Shown: one piece after another, positions 1 through 8,900 of the stretch
Numbering within the stretch: the first letter of the stretch is position 1
How the letters are laid out: the number at the start of each line of letters is the position of its first letter
Source of the DNA: Cognatishimia activa
Lineage (GTDB): Bacteria; Pseudomonadota; Alphaproteobacteria; Rhodobacterales; Rhodobacteraceae
Direction of reading: 5' to 3'
Length of the DNA: 64,000 nucleotides
NCBI RefSeq assembly: GCF_017798205.1
Contig: NZ_CP060010.1
Location: forward strand, 3,162,001 to 3,226,000
Program-made: the position numbers and the translations under genes
Notes under the pieces: generated by a model
The model's database searches: none
The model's input: only the letters and a program-made list of their open reading frames with translations
Told to the model about the DNA's origin: nothing

Positions 1-1768
1 CGAGGCGCTGAAACGCCTTGAATATCGCGGCTATGACAGCGCAGGCATCGCAACCGTCAAAGATGGCGCGCTGGATCGCCGTCGCGCGGTGGGCAAGCTG
101 GTGAACCTCTCGGACCTTTTGGTGCATGAACCATTGGCGGGTAAATCCGGCATCGGCCATACCCGTTGGGCCACGCACGGCGCGCCATCGGTCTATAACT
201 GTCACCCGCATCAGGCGGGCCCCGTCGCTGTTGTCCACAACGGTATCATCGAGAACTTTCGCGAGCTGCGCGAAGAGCTTTCCGCCGCAGGCTATGGCTT
301 CACCACGGAAACCGACACTGAAACCATCGCCCTGCTGACGCAGATGTACATGGACGCAGGCGACGCGCCTGTAGACGCAGCCCACAAGACGCTCGCGAAG
401 CTGGATGGTGCCTTCGCGCTTGCCTTCCTTTTCGAAGGCGAAGAGGATCTGATCGTCGCGGCCCGCAAAGGCTCGCCCCTGGCCATCGGTCACGGCGACG
501 GAGAGATGTTTGTCGGCTCTGACGCGATTGCACTTGCGCCTCTGACCGATGAAATCACCTACCTTGAAGAAGGCGACAGCGCGGTCCTCACCCGCACCTC
601 GTTAGAGATCCGCAACGAAGCCGGAGACCTTGCCAATCGCGCCAAAAAGAAAATCGCCATCGACTCAGCCCAGGTCGATAAGGGCGGCTATAAACACTTT
701 ATGGCCAAGGAGATCGCCGAGCAGCCGACCGTCATCGGCGAGGCGATCAGCCATTACCTGACGCAAGACGGAACGGATATCGCTCTGCCTGCAGAGATCG
801 ACTTCACCAAAATCGACCGCCTGACCATGGTGGCCTGCGGCACGGCATTCTATGCCTGTATGACCGCCAAATATTGGTTTGAACAATTGGCGCAGTTGCC
901 GGTCGAGATCGACGTGGCCTCGGAATTCCGCTACCGCGATCCGGTGATCACCAAGGGCACCGCAGCCCTTTTCGTCAGCCAATCCGGCGAGACCGCCGAC
1001 ACGCTCGCAGCACTGCGCTATTGCGAGGGCAAGGCCGAACAGATTCTGTCGGTCGTCAACGTCGCAACCAGCTCGATCGCGCGGGAATCTGACGTTGCCC
1101 TACCGATCCTTGCAGGCACCGAAATCGGCGTGGCCTCGACCAAAGCCTTCACCTGCCAATTGACCGTTCTGCTGATCCTCGCGCTGAAGGCCGCCAAGGA
1201 CCGCGGCACCATCGAGGACGCGCGCTACCAAGAACTCTTGACCGAACTGCGCGCCTTGCCCGGCATCATGAACCATGCGCTGACCATCGAAGCAGTCACA
1301 GAAAAGATCTCGCGCAAGCTGGCCGAGGCCCGCGACATCCTGTTTTTGGGCCGTGGCGTGATGTATCCACTCGCGCACGAAGGCGCGCTTAAACTGAAAG
1401 AAATCAGCTATATACACGCCGAAGCTTATGCATCCGGAGAGCTGAAACACGGCCCCATCGCCCTAATCGACAAGAAGGTTCCCGTGGTGGTTTTAGCCCC
1501 GCGCGACGGGCTCTTTGATAAGACGGTCTCCAATATGCAAGAGGTCATGGCCCGTAACGGGAAAGTGCTCTTGGTGTCGGATTCCAAAGGCCTGATGGAA
1601 GGTGGCGAAGGCACATGGGAGGCCATCGCCATGCCCGATGCAGATCCTGTCCTGACCCCGATCCTCTATGCGATCCCGGCCCAGCTTTTGGCCTATCACA
1701 CGGCCGTGTCCAAAGGCACCGACGTGGACCAGCCGCGCAACTTGGCGAAATCGGTGACGGTGGAATAG
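1..1768 (+). CDS. glmS: Glutamine-fructose-6-phosphate aminotransferase, 5' end cut by window
   Basis: Makes glucosamine-6-phosphate from fructose-6-phosphate and glutamine, the first committed step to UDP-GlcNAc for peptidoglycan and lipid A. The reading frame is open from base 2 and begins inside the conserved LEYRGYDSAG region, so about 17 residues, including the catalytic N-terminal Cys, lie outside the window; the GTG at 89 is an internal Val. Visible are the glutaminase motif HTRWATHG, a first SIS domain with VSQSGETADT, a second SIS domain with LGRGVMYPLAHEGALKLKE, and the C-terminal DQPRNLAKSVTVE expected of GlmS. Length fits the roughly 605-residue family. Cytoplasmic. The function is secure. 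Confidence 0.97.
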   Translation, partial: EALKRLEYRGYDSAGIATVKDGALDRRRAVGKLVNLSDLLVHEPLAGKSGIGHTRWATHGAPSVYNCHPHQAGPVAVVHNGIIENFRELREELSAAGYGFTTETDTETIALLTQMYMDAGDAPVDAAHKTLAKLDGAFALAFLFEGEEDLIVAARKGSPLAIGHGDGEMFVGSDAIALAPLTDEITYLEEGDSAVLTRTSLEIRNEAGDLANRAKKKIAIDSAQVDKGGYKHFMAKEIAEQPTVIGEAISHYLTQDGTDIALPAEIDFTKIDRLTMVACGTAFYACMTAKYWFEQLAQLPVEIDVASEFRYRDPVITKGTAALFVSQSGETADTLAALRYCEGKAEQILSVVNVATSSIARESDVALPILAGTEIGVASTKAFTCQLTVLLILALKAAKDRGTIEDARYQELLTELRALPGIMNHALTIEAVTEKISRKLAEARDILFLGRGVMYPLAHEGALKLKEISYIHAEAYASGELKHGPIALIDKKVPVVVLAPRDGLFDKTVSNMQEVMARNGKVLLVSDSKGLMEGGEGTWEAIAMPDADPVLTPILYAIPAQLLAYHTAVSKGTDVDQPRNLAKSVTVE

Positions 1769-1825
1769 GCTTTACGGCGCGCAGGCAATGCGTAGTCTGG
1801 CGAGGACATGACCAAGGAGAGCTTG

Positions 1826-2380
1826 ATGTCCTCTTACGAAACCTTGCCAGACAATCTTCCCACGCCCGAGGATGACGGCGCCTGCGCGCATCTGGAAGGC
1901 ATGCCCTTGCCTGATCTGGACTTGCCGACCACCGGCGGCGGATCGGTCAACCTCTCTAAACTGCCGCGCAAAACAGTGGTCTATTGCTATCCCATGACCG
2001 GCGTGCCCGGCGTCGCACTGCCTGACGGCTGGGACGAGATCCCTGGCGCGCGGGGCTGCACGCCGCAATCCTGTTCTTTTCGCGATCACAACGCTGAAAT
2101 AAACGCGCTTGGGGCCGATGTCTTTGGTCTCAGCACGCAGGACAAGGCCTATCAGGAAGAAATGGCGGAACGGCTCCACCTGCCCTTCCCCGTGATCAGC
2201 GACGCTGGGTTCGCTTTGATAGAAGCGTTGAACCTGCCGACCTTCGAAGCCGACGGTAAACGCCTCACCAAACGTGTGACGTTCATCATCGATGGCGGCA
2301 ATATCACCGCCGTTCACTATCCGGTATTCCCCAGCCACTCTGACCCGGATTGGGTCATGGCGCAGTTGAAAGAGACCTAG
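1826..2380 (+). CDS. Peroxiredoxin (AhpC/TSA-like, PrxQ-type)
   Basis: Thiol peroxidase of 184 residues expected to reduce hydrogen peroxide or organic peroxides in the cytoplasm. The active-site segment GCTPQSCSFRD holds the likely peroxidatic Cys78 and a second Cys83 that may resolve it, as in PrxQ-like enzymes. Compared with classical PrxQ there is an insert of about 14 residues (GVALPDGWDEIPGA) just before the active-site Cys; I recall this from a subgroup of bacterial peroxiredoxins, so it is probably a subfamily mark. The start at 1826 is chosen over an in-frame ATG at 1808 because AAGGAG at 1814-1819 sits 6 bases before it. The next gene follows within 2 bases. Confidence 0.88.
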   Translation: MSSYETLPDNLPTPEDDGACAHLEGMPLPDLDLPTTGGGSVNLSKLPRKTVVYCYPMTGVPGVALPDGWDEIPGARGCTPQSCSFRDHNAEINALGADVFGLSTQDKAYQEEMAERLHLPFPVISDAGFALIEALNLPTFEADGKRLTKRVTFIIDGGNITAVHYPVFPSHSDPDWVMAQLKET

Positions 2381-2382
2381 CC

Positions 2383-2925
2383 ATGGGCACGCAGTATCCA
2401 GAACTCAGCGATGCGCATATCAAGTTCATCGGCCAGCAGCACATTTTCTTTGTCGGTTCCGCTGCCACAGATGGGCGGGTGAATATTTCTCCCAAAGGCA
2501 TGGACAGCCTGCGCGTTTTGACCCCAAACCACATCATCTGGCGCAACATGACCGGAAGCGGCAATGAAACCGCAGGTCATCTGGCTGAGGTCAATCGGAT
2601 CACGCTCATGTGGTGCGGATTTGAGAAACTGCCGATGATCCTGCGGGCCTATGGTACGGCGCGGACCTTGCACCCAAGGGATGCAGAGTTTGACGGTTTC
2701 AACGCCGATTTCCCGCCCTCTCCCGGCGCACGTCAAATCTATGATGTGACCATAGAAATGGTACAGAAATCATGCGGTTACGCGGTGCCCTTCATGAACT
2801 TTGCGGGCGATCGAGATGTCTTGAAAAAATGGGCCGAGGACAAAGGCCCAGACGGCGTTCAAACCTATTGGGAAAAGCGCAATCAGCAGACCATCGATGG
2901 CAAACCCACAGGGATCATCACGTGA
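2383..2925 (+). CDS. Pyridoxamine 5'-phosphate oxidase family protein (FMN-binding fold)
   Basis: A 180-residue protein of the PNPOx-like split-barrel superfamily. The N-terminal part (FFVGSAATDGRVNISPKG) is the usual flavin-binding strand pair of small PPOX proteins, and a long C-terminal tail carries Trp/Tyr residues. Substrate is unknown; it is unlikely to be the true pyridoxamine phosphate oxidase, since family members of this kind are often uncharacterised reductases or flavin carriers. It starts 2 bases after the peroxiredoxin stop and its TGA is shared with the GTG start of the following repair gene (GTGA overlap), so the three genes 1826-3602 form one operon. Confidence 0.82.
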   Translation: MGTQYPELSDAHIKFIGQQHIFFVGSAATDGRVNISPKGMDSLRVLTPNHIIWRNMTGSGNETAGHLAEVNRITLMWCGFEKLPMILRAYGTARTLHPRDAEFDGFNADFPPSPGARQIYDVTIEMVQKSCGYAVPFMNFAGDRDVLKKWAEDKGPDGVQTYWEKRNQQTIDGKPTGIIT

Positions 2926-3602
2926 CCATAGACGAGGCAATCGCCGAGCTACGCGCGCATATCGAACCCGGTCGCGCCGAGGGCATGGCCGCCTATCACA
3001 AACAGACCCGCGAGGTCTGGGGCATCCCAAACCCCGCGACCAATGACGTCACCAAAGGCTGGCGACAGCGATTGACGGTCGAGGAACGGGTGCAGCTCGC
3101 CTCGGATCTTTGGCAGACCGATATCTTTGAAGCACGGCTTGCCGCCGCCAAAGTCCTGACCCAAGCGCGCATCAAACCTGATGACACGGGCGCGTGGGAT
3201 CTGATCCAAAGCTGGGTGCCCGATTTTGACAGCTGGGCCATCGCCGATCACGCCTGTATGGCCGGCCAAAAGCGCCTTGTGGCCGACCCCACCCGCGTGG
3301 ATCAGGTCGAGGCCTGGACGCAGTCAGACCACATGTGGACCCGCCGCGCGGCGCTGGTGATCACCCTACCCTGGACCAAACAGAACTTCCCGAAACCTGC
3401 CGAACTAGAGACCCGCGACCGCGTGCTTGGCTGGGCCGCAGGCTACGCCTCCGACCATGATTGGTTCATCCAAAAGGCGGTGGCCTGGTGGGTCCGTGAC
3501 CTCTCAAGACACGATGCCGCCCGCAGCCGCGCCTTCCTCGACACCCATGGCGAGAAAATGAAACCCTGGGCGCGCAAAGAAGCCGCACGTCATATGTCCT
3601 AA
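2922..3602 (+). CDS. DNA alkylation repair protein (AlkD-like HEAT repeat)
   Basis: A 226-residue protein resembling the DNA_alkylation family (AlkC/AlkD), helical HEAT-like glycosylases that remove bulky or cationic alkylated purines. Supporting features are the repeated Trp-rich helices (LASDLWQTDIFEARLAAAKVL, split here by family pattern, WAIADHACM, DWFIQKAVAWWVRDL) and the size. I chose GTG at 2922 because it overlaps the previous stop in a GTGA and gives a protein of family length; an upstream in-frame start at 2772 would sit inside the previous gene. Co-transcription with a peroxiredoxin suggests a stress-related unit. No terminator is evident after the stop at 3602. Confidence 0.82.
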   Translation: MTIDEAIAELRAHIEPGRAEGMAAYHKQTREVWGIPNPATNDVTKGWRQRLTVEERVQLASDLWQTDIFEARLAAAKVLTQARIKPDDTGAWDLIQSWVPDFDSWAIADHACMAGQKRLVADPTRVDQVEAWTQSDHMWTRRAALVITLPWTKQNFPKPAELETRDRVLGWAAGYASDHDWFIQKAVAWWVRDLSRHDAARSRAFLDTHGEKMKPWARKEAARHMS

Positions 3603-3665
3603 ATCACGCGTCACGCGTCGGTGAAGCCCCTTGCAGCGCCAAGGGCTTAGGCATAGTTTGCAGGC

Positions 3666-4670
3666 ATGATAGCTCCGCTTATTGACCCATTCATGCGCCC
3701 GATCACCTATCTGCGTGTCTCTGTGACCGACAGATGTGATTTCCGCTGTGTCTATTGCATGGCCGAGGACATGACCTTTCTGCCCAAGCGCGACTTGCTG
3801 ACGCTTGAGGAGTTGGACCGCATGTGTTCGGCCTTTGTCGATCTGGGGGTCGAGAAACTGCGGATCACCGGTGGCGAGCCTTTGGTGCGCCGCGATATCA
3901 TGACGTTCTTTAAGGGCATGTCGCGCCATCTGGACAACGGCGCTCTGAAAGAGCTGACGCTGACCACGAACGGCAGCCAGTTGCACCGTTTTGCGGATAA
4001 GCTGGCGTCTTATGGCGTCAAACGGATCAACATCTCGCTTGATACCATCGTGCCCGATAAATTCGCGGCCATCACCCGCTGGGGCAAGCTCGACAACGTG
4101 TTGCGCGGCATCGATGCGGCACAGAATGCGGGCATGCGGGTCAAGATCAACGCCGTCGCTCTGAAGGATTTCAACGACAGCGAGCTTTTCACGATCACCG
4201 AATGGTGCAAGAGCCGCGATATGGATCTGACCTGGATCGAAGTCATGCCAATGGGCGACCTCGGCAATGAAGACCGTCTGGGCCAATATTGGTCACTCGA
4301 AGACCTACGTGGCCAGCTTGCCCAGCAATATTCGCTGACAGAGCTCTCGGAACGCACCGGAGGCCCTGCCCGCTATGTGCGCCTTGAAGAAACTGGCCAA
4401 AAGATCGGCTTTATCACTCCTCTGACCCATAATTTCTGCGAAAGCTGCAATCGCGTGCGCCTGACCTGTACGGGTCAGCTCTATATGTGCCTCGGTCAAG
4501 AAGACATGGTCGATCTGCGCGCACCGCTGCGAGCGTCGGAAAGCAACGGTCCGGTCAGCGAGGCCATCCGTGATGCGATCAGCAAAAAGCCAAAGGGCCA
4601 TGATTTCGACTATTCCCGTCAACGCATCGACGGTCAGATGTCGCGCCACATGAGCCACACCGGCGGATGA
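3666..4670 (+). CDS. moaA: GTP 3',8-cyclase (molybdenum cofactor biosynthesis)
   Basis: Radical SAM enzyme of 334 residues that converts GTP to 3',8-cyclo-GTP, the first step to molybdopterin. The N-terminal cluster motif is Cys24-x3-Cys28-x2-Cys31 (CDFRCVYC), followed by the SAM motif RITGGEP. The C-terminal cluster that holds GTP is present as Cys258-x2-Cys261-x13-Cys275 (FCESC ... YMC). The chain ends in Gly-Gly, as required in MoaA. No other moa or mob genes are nearby. The TGA stop overlaps the ATG of waaA in ATGA, so translation is probably coupled. Confidence 0.97.
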   Translation: MIAPLIDPFMRPITYLRVSVTDRCDFRCVYCMAEDMTFLPKRDLLTLEELDRMCSAFVDLGVEKLRITGGEPLVRRDIMTFFKGMSRHLDNGALKELTLTTNGSQLHRFADKLASYGVKRINISLDTIVPDKFAAITRWGKLDNVLRGIDAAQNAGMRVKINAVALKDFNDSELFTITEWCKSRDMDLTWIEVMPMGDLGNEDRLGQYWSLEDLRGQLAQQYSLTELSERTGGPARYVRLEETGQKIGFITPLTHNFCESCNRVRLTCTGQLYMCLGQEDMVDLRAPLRASESNGPVSEAIRDAISKKPKGHDFDYSRQRIDGQMSRHMSHTGG

Positions 4671-5965
4671 AGACGGACCAAGAGGCCGCGCCGCTCCCGA
4701 CGCTCTACCGGCTCTACACGGTGGGCGCGCAAATGGCGTCACCGATCCTGGATCGTATGCAGCGCAAGAAGCTGCAGAAGGCAGGTATTCCGAATGCCCG
4801 CCTGAACGAGCGCGCGGGCTTTGCCAGCATCGAACGCCCATTGGGTCGGCTTTTGTGGATCCACGCGGTGTCCGTCGGGGAAACCCTGTCGATTTTGGAC
4901 GTTCTAAAAGAGCTGCGCGCACAGGCGCCTCGGATGACCGTGCTTTTGACGACCACGACCACCACCGCGGCCGAACTCGCGGCAAAACGGCTGCCTGAAG
5001 GCTGCATCCACCAATTCGCGCCGCTCGACACTCCAGCGGCCACCAAACGCTTTCTGGAACATTGGCAGCCTGACCTCGTGACATTTGTCGAAAGCGAAAT
5101 CTGGCCGCATCAGATCGTGAGCGTGCACGACGCCGAAATTCCTCTGGCGCTGATCAATGCACGGCTCTCGGCAAAATCCCTTGCGTCATGGGCCAAACGG
5201 AGCGACCTCGCGCGGGCGCTGTTTGGGCGGTTTACTTTGATGCTCTGTCAGACCGATCCGGTGCGCGACGGCCTGCGGGTCTTTGTGCAAGAGCCGTGGA
5301 AAGTGGTGACTTCAGGAGACCTCAAGAAATCCTCAGATCCCCTGCCCGTTGATGATCTGGAAAAGGCCCGACTGGCCCGCGCAATTGGCGACCGCCCGTT
5401 TTGGCTCGCTAGCTCCACCCATGAGGGTGAAGAAGAATTGATGAGCGAGGCCCATCGGCAGTTCGTGTCGCAGCATGAAAACGGTTTGATGATCCTTCTG
5501 CCTCGCCATCCTGAACGCGGCCCAGAACTGGCTGAAATGCTACGCGCAGAAGGCTGGCCCCTCGCGCAACGCAGCAAGGGCGAGCCCATTACTGACGATA
5601 CTCAGATCTATCTGGCCGATACGTTAGGCGAGACGGGTCTGTTTTACAGCCTCACGGATCTGGTTTTCGTGGGTGGCTCTTTTGTGCCTGTCGGCGGGCA
5701 TAACCCTTACGAGCCCGCCCATATGGGCTGCGCCATCCTGCACGGCCCGCTTTATGCGAATTTCGCACAGGCCTATGCGGATATGGCCGAGCAAGAAGCG
5801 AGCCTTGAGGTCGCGGATGCGGACGCTCTAGGCCAAGCGCTCTGTGACCTCTGGGGCGATGATGAAGTCGAGCTTTTGCAGGCCAATGCCAAGTTCTACA
5901 TCGAAGCAAGCCGCAATATCCGCAAGGATGTGGCAGGCCATCTGCTGGCGCTGATTGATACCTAG
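4667..5965 (+). CDS. waaA: 3-deoxy-D-manno-octulosonic acid (Kdo) transferase
   Basis: A 432-residue GT30 glycosyltransferase that adds Kdo from CMP-Kdo to lipid A precursors at the inner membrane. Diagnostic stretches are WIHAVSVGE near residues 64-72, [27 protein letters not shown] and the C-terminal [17 protein letters not shown], typical of WaaA/KdtA. The motif usually written GNLK is GDLKK here. The start overlaps the moaA stop by 4 bases. It converges on the DUF3422 gene: both stop codons are read from one CTAG at 5962-5965, so there is no room for a separate terminator between them. Confidence 0.95.
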   Translation: MKTDQEAAPLPTLYRLYTVGAQMASPILDRMQRKKLQKAGIPNARLNERAGFASIERPLGRLLWIHAVSVGETLSILDVLKELRAQAPRMTVLLTTTTTTAAELAAKRLPEGCIHQFAPLDTPAATKRFLEHWQPDLVTFVESEIWPHQIVSVHDAEIPLALINARLSAKSLASWAKRSDLARALFGRFTLMLCQTDPVRDGLRVFVQEPWKVVTSGDLKKSSDPLPVDDLEKARLARAIGDRPFWLASSTHEGEEELMSEAHRQFVSQHENGLMILLPRHPERGPELAEMLRAEGWPLAQRSKGEPITDDTQIYLADTLGETGLFYSLTDLVFVGGSFVPVGGHNPYEPAHMGCAILHGPLYANFAQAYADMAEQEASLEVADADALGQALCDLWGDDEVELLQANAKFYIEASRNIRKDVAGHLLALIDT

Positions 5966-7239
5966 TGCAGCCGTGATTTGATCCGGCGGATAAGATACCA
6001 GACCAAGCCGATCACCGGCAGGGTCAGCCCCGCGATCAGCACGCTTTTAGATACCCCAAAGACGCCAGCCAGCGGCATGAACAAATAGCCCGCGAGTGAC
6101 ACCGCGTAGTAACTGATGGCGACCACCGAGAGCCCCTCAACCGTTTCTTGCAGGCGCAACGCAAGATGCGCGCGTTTGTCCATGCTGGCTAAAAGCTCTT
6201 GGTTCTGCTCCGAGCGCGCCACATCGACCTTTGTCCGCAACAACTCACTGGCGCGGATGGATCGGTCTGCCAGTTGATTAAGCCGGTCTTGCGAGGCTTC
6301 AATCGTGCGCATCGCAGGATCAAAGCGGCGCATCATGAACTCACCAAAGCTCTGACGCGCCATGAAAGGCGTCTCGCGCAGGACGTCGATCCGCTGCTTC
6401 ACAATCGCGGAATAGGCCTTGGTCGCACCAAACCGATAGGACGAGCGGGCAATCGCGGCCTCAAGCTCCTGAGAGATACTGAGCAGGCCATCCAGCGTCT
6501 TCTCCGCCTCGGCATTGCCTGTCATGTCATCCATGAGCCGCGTCAGCTCGACCTCAATCTGGCCTGTCCGCCCTGCCATATCCCGCGCACGAAAGAACCC
6601 GAGCATCGACATGGCTTTGTAGGTCTCGATCTCGCAGATCCGCTGGGTGACCCGCCCGATCCGTCCAGGACCGCAGTCCTTTTTGGGAAAGATCGCAAAG
6701 CGCAAGTGGCCGGCGGGATCGACACGGAAATCGCCAGCAACGACGGCGGATTCATCCAGAACAAAGCTGCAGGCCATGCTTTCCGGCACGAACCATTCAC
6801 GCATGTTATTCAGAACATCCTCATCCTTGCCCTTTTCCTCAACGCGAATAAGCGCAGAGGTCACGCGCACGCCGGGTGCCTCTTGCAGCCAGTCATGCGG
6901 GAACACCTCAAAGGCAGCAGGGTCAAATGGGCGATCCGTCAGGCCTTCGGAAAAGATCGTATAAGTGACGAACTCAGTATGTTGCTCCCACTTTATATTA
7001 TGCTTGCCGATGGTGCCGGAATAATGCGTGGCCCCCGGTTGCGGATGTGGCGCGCCATAGCGGTCCAGCAGAGCGATCAAATGCGCCAGATCCCCATCGC
7101 GATCCCGCCCTGCGGCTTGATCTTCTTTCTTGATCGCCAGGAACGCAACGGTCGCCGGAGCGTTGAAAGACGGGAACGGGCGCGCATGCAGCTCGTTGGC
7201 GAGCTTAAATCGCAGGGGGTGATCAGTGATTGGGGTCAT
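5962..7239 (-). CDS. DUF3422 family membrane-anchored protein
   Basis: A 425-residue protein of the DUF3422 family, found in alpha- and betaproteobacteria and without a known function. It opens with the family signature HPLRFKLANELHARPFPSF (residues 6-24) and has a long helical middle region. The C-terminus carries two predicted membrane segments (VVAISYYAVSLAGYLFMPL and a second one ending VIGLVWYLIRR), so most of the chain is soluble and tethered by its tail, a topology resembling CorA-like ion transporters. The ATG at 7239 is preferred to one at 7281 because GGAGA lies 7 bases upstream of it and family members start there. Monocistronic. Confidence 0.88.
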   Translation of the reverse strand: MTPITDHPLRFKLANELHARPFPSFNAPATVAFLAIKKEDQAAGRDRDGDLAHLIALLDRYGAPHPQPGATHYSGTIGKHNIKWEQHTEFVTYTIFSEGLTDRPFDPAAFEVFPHDWLQEAPGVRVTSALIRVEEKGKDEDVLNNMREWFVPESMACSFVLDESAVVAGDFRVDPAGHLRFAIFPKKDCGPGRIGRVTQRICEIETYKAMSMLGFFRARDMAGRTGQIEVELTRLMDDMTGNAEAEKTLDGLLSISQELEAAIARSSYRFGATKAYSAIVKQRIDVLRETPFMARQSFGEFMMRRFDPAMRTIEASQDRLNQLADRSIRASELLRTKVDVARSEQNQELLASMDKRAHLALRLQETVEGLSVVAISYYAVSLAGYLFMPLAGVFGVSKSVLIAGLTLPVIGLVWYLIRRIKSRLH

Positions 7240-7346
7240 GCGCGGTCTCCGTTTGAACGCAACATGGCTGAAATGCCCCAAAAGGTCAATATTTTGTTTT
7301 AATTCAATAGCTTACCAGAATGCAATGGTATACACATGCCCCGCAG

Positions 7347-7393
7347 CCGGAAACTTTCAAAGTTTCCGGAATCGATTTCTTTGAAAGAAATCG
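7347..7393. repeat. Double-palindrome repeat, copy 1
   Basis: Two near-adjacent perfect palindromes: CCGGAAACTTT, one C, AAAGTTTCCGG (7347-7369), then, after AAT, CGATTTCTTT, one G, AAAGAAATCG (7373-7393). Arms are 11 and 10 base pairs with a single central base. A second copy of the same pair lies at 26540-26585. It sits beyond the pntB terminator, between pntB and the DUF3422 gene. Confidence 0.85.
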
Positions 7394-7405
7394 GTCACTT
7401 GCAGC

Positions 7406-7436
7406 AAAAAGGGCGCCCCGTTGGACGCCCTTTTCT
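7406..7436 (-). terminator. Rho-independent terminator of pntAB
   Basis: On the minus strand AAAAGGGCG pairs with CGCCCTTTT (arms 7426-7434 and 7407-7415) across a 10-base loop, followed by a short U tract. It lies 18 bases after the pntB stop. Confidence 0.85.
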
Positions 7437-7453
7437 AAGTTATCTTTGATCGC

Positions 7454-8887
7454 TTACTGGATCATAGTCAGCAGCGTGTCGAGGGACGCTTTCGCGTCGC
7501 CATAGAACATGCGTGTGTTTTCCTTGTAGAACAGCGGGTTTTCGATACCGGAATACCCGGTGCCCTGACCACGCTTGGAGACAAACACCTGCTTGGCTTT
7601 CCAGCATTCCAGAACCGGCATGCCTGCGATTGGCGAGTTTGGATCCTCTTGCGCCGCTGGGTTCACGATGTCGTTGGAACCAATGACAATCGCCACGTCG
7701 GTCTCTGGGAAATCATCATTGATCTCGTCCATCTCCATCACGATGTCATAAGGAACCTTCGCTTCGGCTAAGAGCACGTTCATGTGGCCCGGCAGACGCC
7801 CCGCAACAGGGTGGATCGCAAAGCGCACCTCTTTGCCCTTAGCACGCAGTCGACGGGTCAGCTCCGCCACGTTCTGCTGAGCTTGCGCCACCGCCATGCC
7901 GTAGCCCGGGATGATAATCACAGAGTCTGCTTCATCCAGCGCGGTCGCCACGCCTTCGGCGTCTATCGCGATCTGCTCGCCTTCGACTTCCATCGCAGGA
8001 CCGGCCGCGCCACCAAAGCCGCCGAGGATCACGCTCACGAAAGAACGGTTCATCGCCTTACACATGATATAGCTGAGGATCGCACCAGAGGAGCCCACCA
8101 GCGCGCCCACAACGATCAGAAGGTCGTTGCCAAGGGAGAAGCCAATCGCTGCGGCTGCCCAACCAGAGTAGCTGTTCAGCATAGACACAACGACCGGCAT
8201 ATCCGCGCCACCGATGCCCATGATCAGGTGATAGCCGATAAACAGCGCCATCAGGGTCAGGATATAAAGCGGCAGAACGTTGCCGGAGTTCAGATACATG
8301 ATCAGCGCGATCACAGAGATCGCCGCCGCCGCTGCATTTAGGATATGACCACCGGGCAGTTTTGTTGCAGCAGAGGTCACACGACCAGAGAGCTTACCAT
8401 AGGCAATCACCGAGCCCGTAAAGGTCACAGCACCGATCCAGATCCCCAAGGCTGCTTCGACCCGCAGGATATTGATCTCGACCGCGTCTTTCTTGGCCAG
8501 CAGCGCGGCAAACCCCTCAAGGGATTTCTTTTCAGCCGCATCCATGCCCATGACATTGATCAGCTCGAAATGCGCGTTAAAGCCCACAAAGACTGCCGCC
8601 AGACCGACCAGCGCGTGCATACCCGCCACCAGTTCTGGCATCTGGGTCATCTCGACCTTGGACGCCAGCTGATAGCCAATCAGACCACCCGCCGCGATCA
8701 GAACGACCGACAGCCACCAAAGGCCTGCGCCCGGGCCGATCAGTGTTGCGAAGACCGCCAGCGCCATGCCGACAATGCCATACCATACCGCGCGTTTCGC
8801 GCTTTCTTGTCCGCTCAGACCACCCAAGGACAGGATGAAGAGAACGGCTGCGACCACGTAAGCCGCTGTAGTGAAACCGAATTCCAT
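7454..8887 (-). CDS. pntB: NAD(P) transhydrogenase subunit beta
   Basis: The 477-residue beta subunit of proton-translocating transhydrogenase, which uses the proton gradient to reduce NADP+ with NADH. The first 270 residues form about nine membrane helices (domain II), and the C-terminal part is the NADP(H)-binding domain III with [14 protein letters not shown] and [15 protein letters not shown]. The ending, with [11 protein letters not shown], matches the family. The start is 13 bases after the pntA stop. A hairpin terminator follows the gene. Integral inner membrane protein. Confidence 0.97.
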   Translation of the reverse strand: MEFGFTTAAYVVAAVLFILSLGGLSGQESAKRAVWYGIVGMALAVFATLIGPGAGLWWLSVVLIAAGGLIGYQLASKVEMTQMPELVAGMHALVGLAAVFVGFNAHFELINVMGMDAAEKKSLEGFAALLAKKDAVEINILRVEAALGIWIGAVTFTGSVIAYGKLSGRVTSAATKLPGGHILNAAAAAISVIALIMYLNSGNVLPLYILTLMALFIGYHLIMGIGGADMPVVVSMLNSYSGWAAAAIGFSLGNDLLIVVGALVGSSGAILSYIMCKAMNRSFVSVILGGFGGAAGPAMEVEGEQIAIDAEGVATALDEADSVIIIPGYGMAVAQAQQNVAELTRRLRAKGKEVRFAIHPVAGRLPGHMNVLLAEAKVPYDIVMEMDEINDDFPETDVAIVIGSNDIVNPAAQEDPNSPIAGMPVLECWKAKQVFVSKRGQGTGYSGIENPLFYKENTRMFYGDAKASLDTLLTMIQ

Positions 8888-8900
8888 TGATCTCTACTCC

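Noticed and set aside
6199-7302. Open frame of 367 codons antisense to the DUF3422 gene
   Set aside because: Same reason: the opposite strand has a clear family match and ribosome site.
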